This document shows positions 62,926 to 64,000 of a DNA stretch of 64,000 nt, in pieces. The notes beneath the pieces were generated by a model. It saw only the letters and a program-made list of their open reading frames with translations. It had not been told where the DNA came from and did no database searches. The position numbers were made by a program, and so were the translations under genes. Every line of letters begins with the position of its first letter. The stretch's first letter is position 1. This stretch comes from Comamonas odontotermitis (GTDB lineage Bacteria; Pseudomonadota; Gammaproteobacteria; Burkholderiales; Burkholderiaceae_C), in assembly GCF_020080045.1 (NCBI RefSeq), contig NZ_CP083451.1, positions 1,426,001 through 1,490,000 of the forward strand, given 5' to 3'.

Positions 62926-64000
62926 ATGTCACTCCTCTCTCACTCATGGCTTGCCAGAAGCCTTATCAAGCTGGCACTTCCTGCTTTATTGACACTCGGG
63001 ATGCTGGCTGCTCCGGCTCGGGCGCAGAGCATTGATACGACGCAAGTGGGTTACGGCGGTGTAGGCGCATTTGGTAAGAGTTTCACGCACACCTACGGTC
63101 AAACCATCACTGCACCTGCGCAGGCAGCAGTGCTGCACGGATTCAGTATTCGCATGTCCGCGCCTAGCAGCGGTTTGCCGTTTAAATTTTACGTGTACGC
63201 TTGGGATGACACTAGTAAACGCGCCACTGGACCAGCGCTGTACGTTGGTGCAGAGCAGATGACGACGGCAAACCAGTTCTATGGAGTTACTGGTCTGAAT
63301 ATCAGCTTGGTGCCTGATCAAAAGTATGTGCTGTTTGCCAGTGTCCTTGAAACATCCTGGCCCGCTCAAGCCGGTGCAATGTGGGGTTTCTGGAGTAGCG
63401 ACATCTACCCGGGCGGTAATTTCGTTTACGGCTTCGATGCCACCACCGTATCCGAACTGACTACGAATGCCTGGGAGCAATCAACCTCTGGAGATCTGGC
63501 CTTTACCGCCGAGATTGCCTATACATCTCTGCCCATTGCACCCAATCTCTCCCTTGCTTCCAGAGGGGATAGCCAAGCCACATTCACAGTGAACGCTTCG
63601 GATTCTGGCGCCTATCCTCTGAAGCACTATGCTGTTAGCTGCACTCCGCAAGGTGGTGATTCGTCGGTATCTGCCACAGGCGCGAGCAGCCCGATCACGG
63701 TTACCGGACTGACGAATGGAACTACATACGACTGCACCGCGACGGTAACCAATCAAGGTGACATAACGGGACCAGCCTCGGCCGTAGTGAGTGTCACGCC
63801 CATCTCGGAACCTGTAATCACAGTGCCAAGCACGCTAGCAGGGCGCATTAACCAACTCTATAGCGTGACTCTACAGGCAACAGGCGGAGTTGCGCCCTAC
63901 AACTGGTCTGCCTCAGGCCTACCAGCGAATCTGACGATTGACCCTGTATCAGGCATCATTAGCGGAACACCGACGGCAGCAGGTACATCGCAGGTTACTG
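62926..64000 (+). CDS. exported protein with fibronectin- and Ig-like domains, partial
   Basis: 358 codons before the window edge. A signal peptide (RSLIKLALPALLTLGMLAAP, cleavage after ARAQ) is followed by a beta-rich domain (HTYGQTITAPAQAAVLHGFS), an Fn3-like module (ITVTGLTNGTTYDCTATVTN) and a putative-Ig (He_PIG) module (LPANLTIDPVSGIISGTPTA). Such proteins in Comamonadaceae often end in an IPTL-CTERM sorting signal, which would lie outside. It may be a prophage moron or the first host gene; no att site separates it from Rz. The 157 nt before it are AT-rich without a gene. Confidence 0.65.
   Translation, partial: MSLLSHSWLARSLIKLALPALLTLGMLAAPARAQSIDTTQVGYGGVGAFGKSFTHTYGQTITAPAQAAVLHGFSIRMSAPSSGLPFKFYVYAWDDTSKRATGPALYVGAEQMTTANQFYGVTGLNISLVPDQKYVLFASVLETSWPAQAGAMWGFWSSDIYPGGNFVYGFDATTVSELTTNAWEQSTSGDLAFTAEIAYTSLPIAPNLSLASRGDSQATFTVNASDSGAYPLKHYAVSCTPQGGDSSVSATGASSPITVTGLTNGTTYDCTATVTNQGDITGPASAVVSVTPISEPVITVPSTLAGRINQLYSVTLQATGGVAPYNWSASGLPANLTIDPVSGIISGTPTAAGTSQVT

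Larger units (their letters stand above)
15466..64000. mobile_element. siphovirus-like prophage, left end at 15466, right end outside the window
   Basis: Integrase, excision-type gene, recombination genes, repressor and Cro-type regulator, replication, NinB/NinG, packaging, head, tail and lysis modules follow in lambda-like order. attL is the tRNA-Arg fragment. No second copy of that 50-nt segment occurs up to 64000, so the right boundary is not visible. Genes after 62768 could still be phage morons or already host DNA. Confidence 0.9.

Noticed and set aside
1..64000. CRISPR arrays, rRNA genes and complete insertion sequences
   Set aside because: I saw no regularly spaced repeats, rRNA sequence or transposase gene in the window.

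Overview
The window looks like the chromosome of a Comamonadaceae bacterium (Comamonas/Acidovorax/Delftia type) carrying a temperate, siphovirus-like prophage. The host assignment rests on high-GC host genes, Bug/TctC and M20D genes, META/DUF4377 and DUF2242-type lipoproteins, and three copies of a 43-nt intergenic repeat of a kind I associate with this family. The genus is inference.

Positions 1-15465 are host DNA. From the left: a Tat-exported Bug-type binding protein with an M20D amidohydrolase; two tandem secreted paralogues that share a fourfold GTW...GxPGRG module; tRNA pseudouridine synthase TruC; a sulfur locus (two half-size YeeE/YedE proteins, a BigR-like ArsR repressor with the redox Cys pair, and a divergent persulfide-dioxygenase-like metallohydrolase); an MFS exporter; a META/DUF4377 lipoprotein; an M23 peptidase; a DUF2242-type lipoprotein and a DUF6891-like protein. 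About 1 kb of mostly non-coding DNA with small ORFs precedes the junction.

The prophage starts at 15466 with the 3' half of a tRNA-Arg(UCU) (attL). Its right end is not seen, so the intact tRNA should lie beyond 64000. A leftward early operon (25407 to 15652) holds many tiny overlapping genes, a recombination set (YqaJ exonuclease, its partner, an SSB-like protein), a DUF4224 protein and the integrase. It is driven by a near-consensus promoter PL at 26149-26177. A rightward early operon (32369 to 39114) holds a Cro/YdaS-like regulator, replication protein, DnaB-like helicase, DUF3310 protein, NinB, NinG and a zinc-finger protein in the antiterminator position. PL and PR share a 9-bp operator (GCGTWACGC) read by an S24-type repressor (31543-32283). 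Between them sits lysogenic cargo, including a DarT/DarG DNA-ADP-ribosylation toxin-antitoxin pair.

The late region runs from 40953: terminase, DUF4055-type portal, head protein, scaffold, capsid, head-tail connectors, tail tube, G/GT chaperones with a clear -1 slippery site, a 1740-aa tape measure, tail tip and fibre proteins including a glycine-rich adhesin, holin, lysozyme, and Rz with an embedded Rz1. Small zinc-ribbon and other morons are scattered in it. A secreted Ig-like protein runs off the right edge.

The least explained parts are non-coding. (1) A region of about 730 nt (about 39137-39868) has its own promoter, many stems with GNRA/UNCG loops and an intrinsic terminator, and lies just before a phage tRNA-Arg(UCG). 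It resembles in context the giant phage RNAs GOLLD and ROOL. (2) Two further structured stretches lie on the minus strand in the PL transcript (24614-25060 and 25860-26141).
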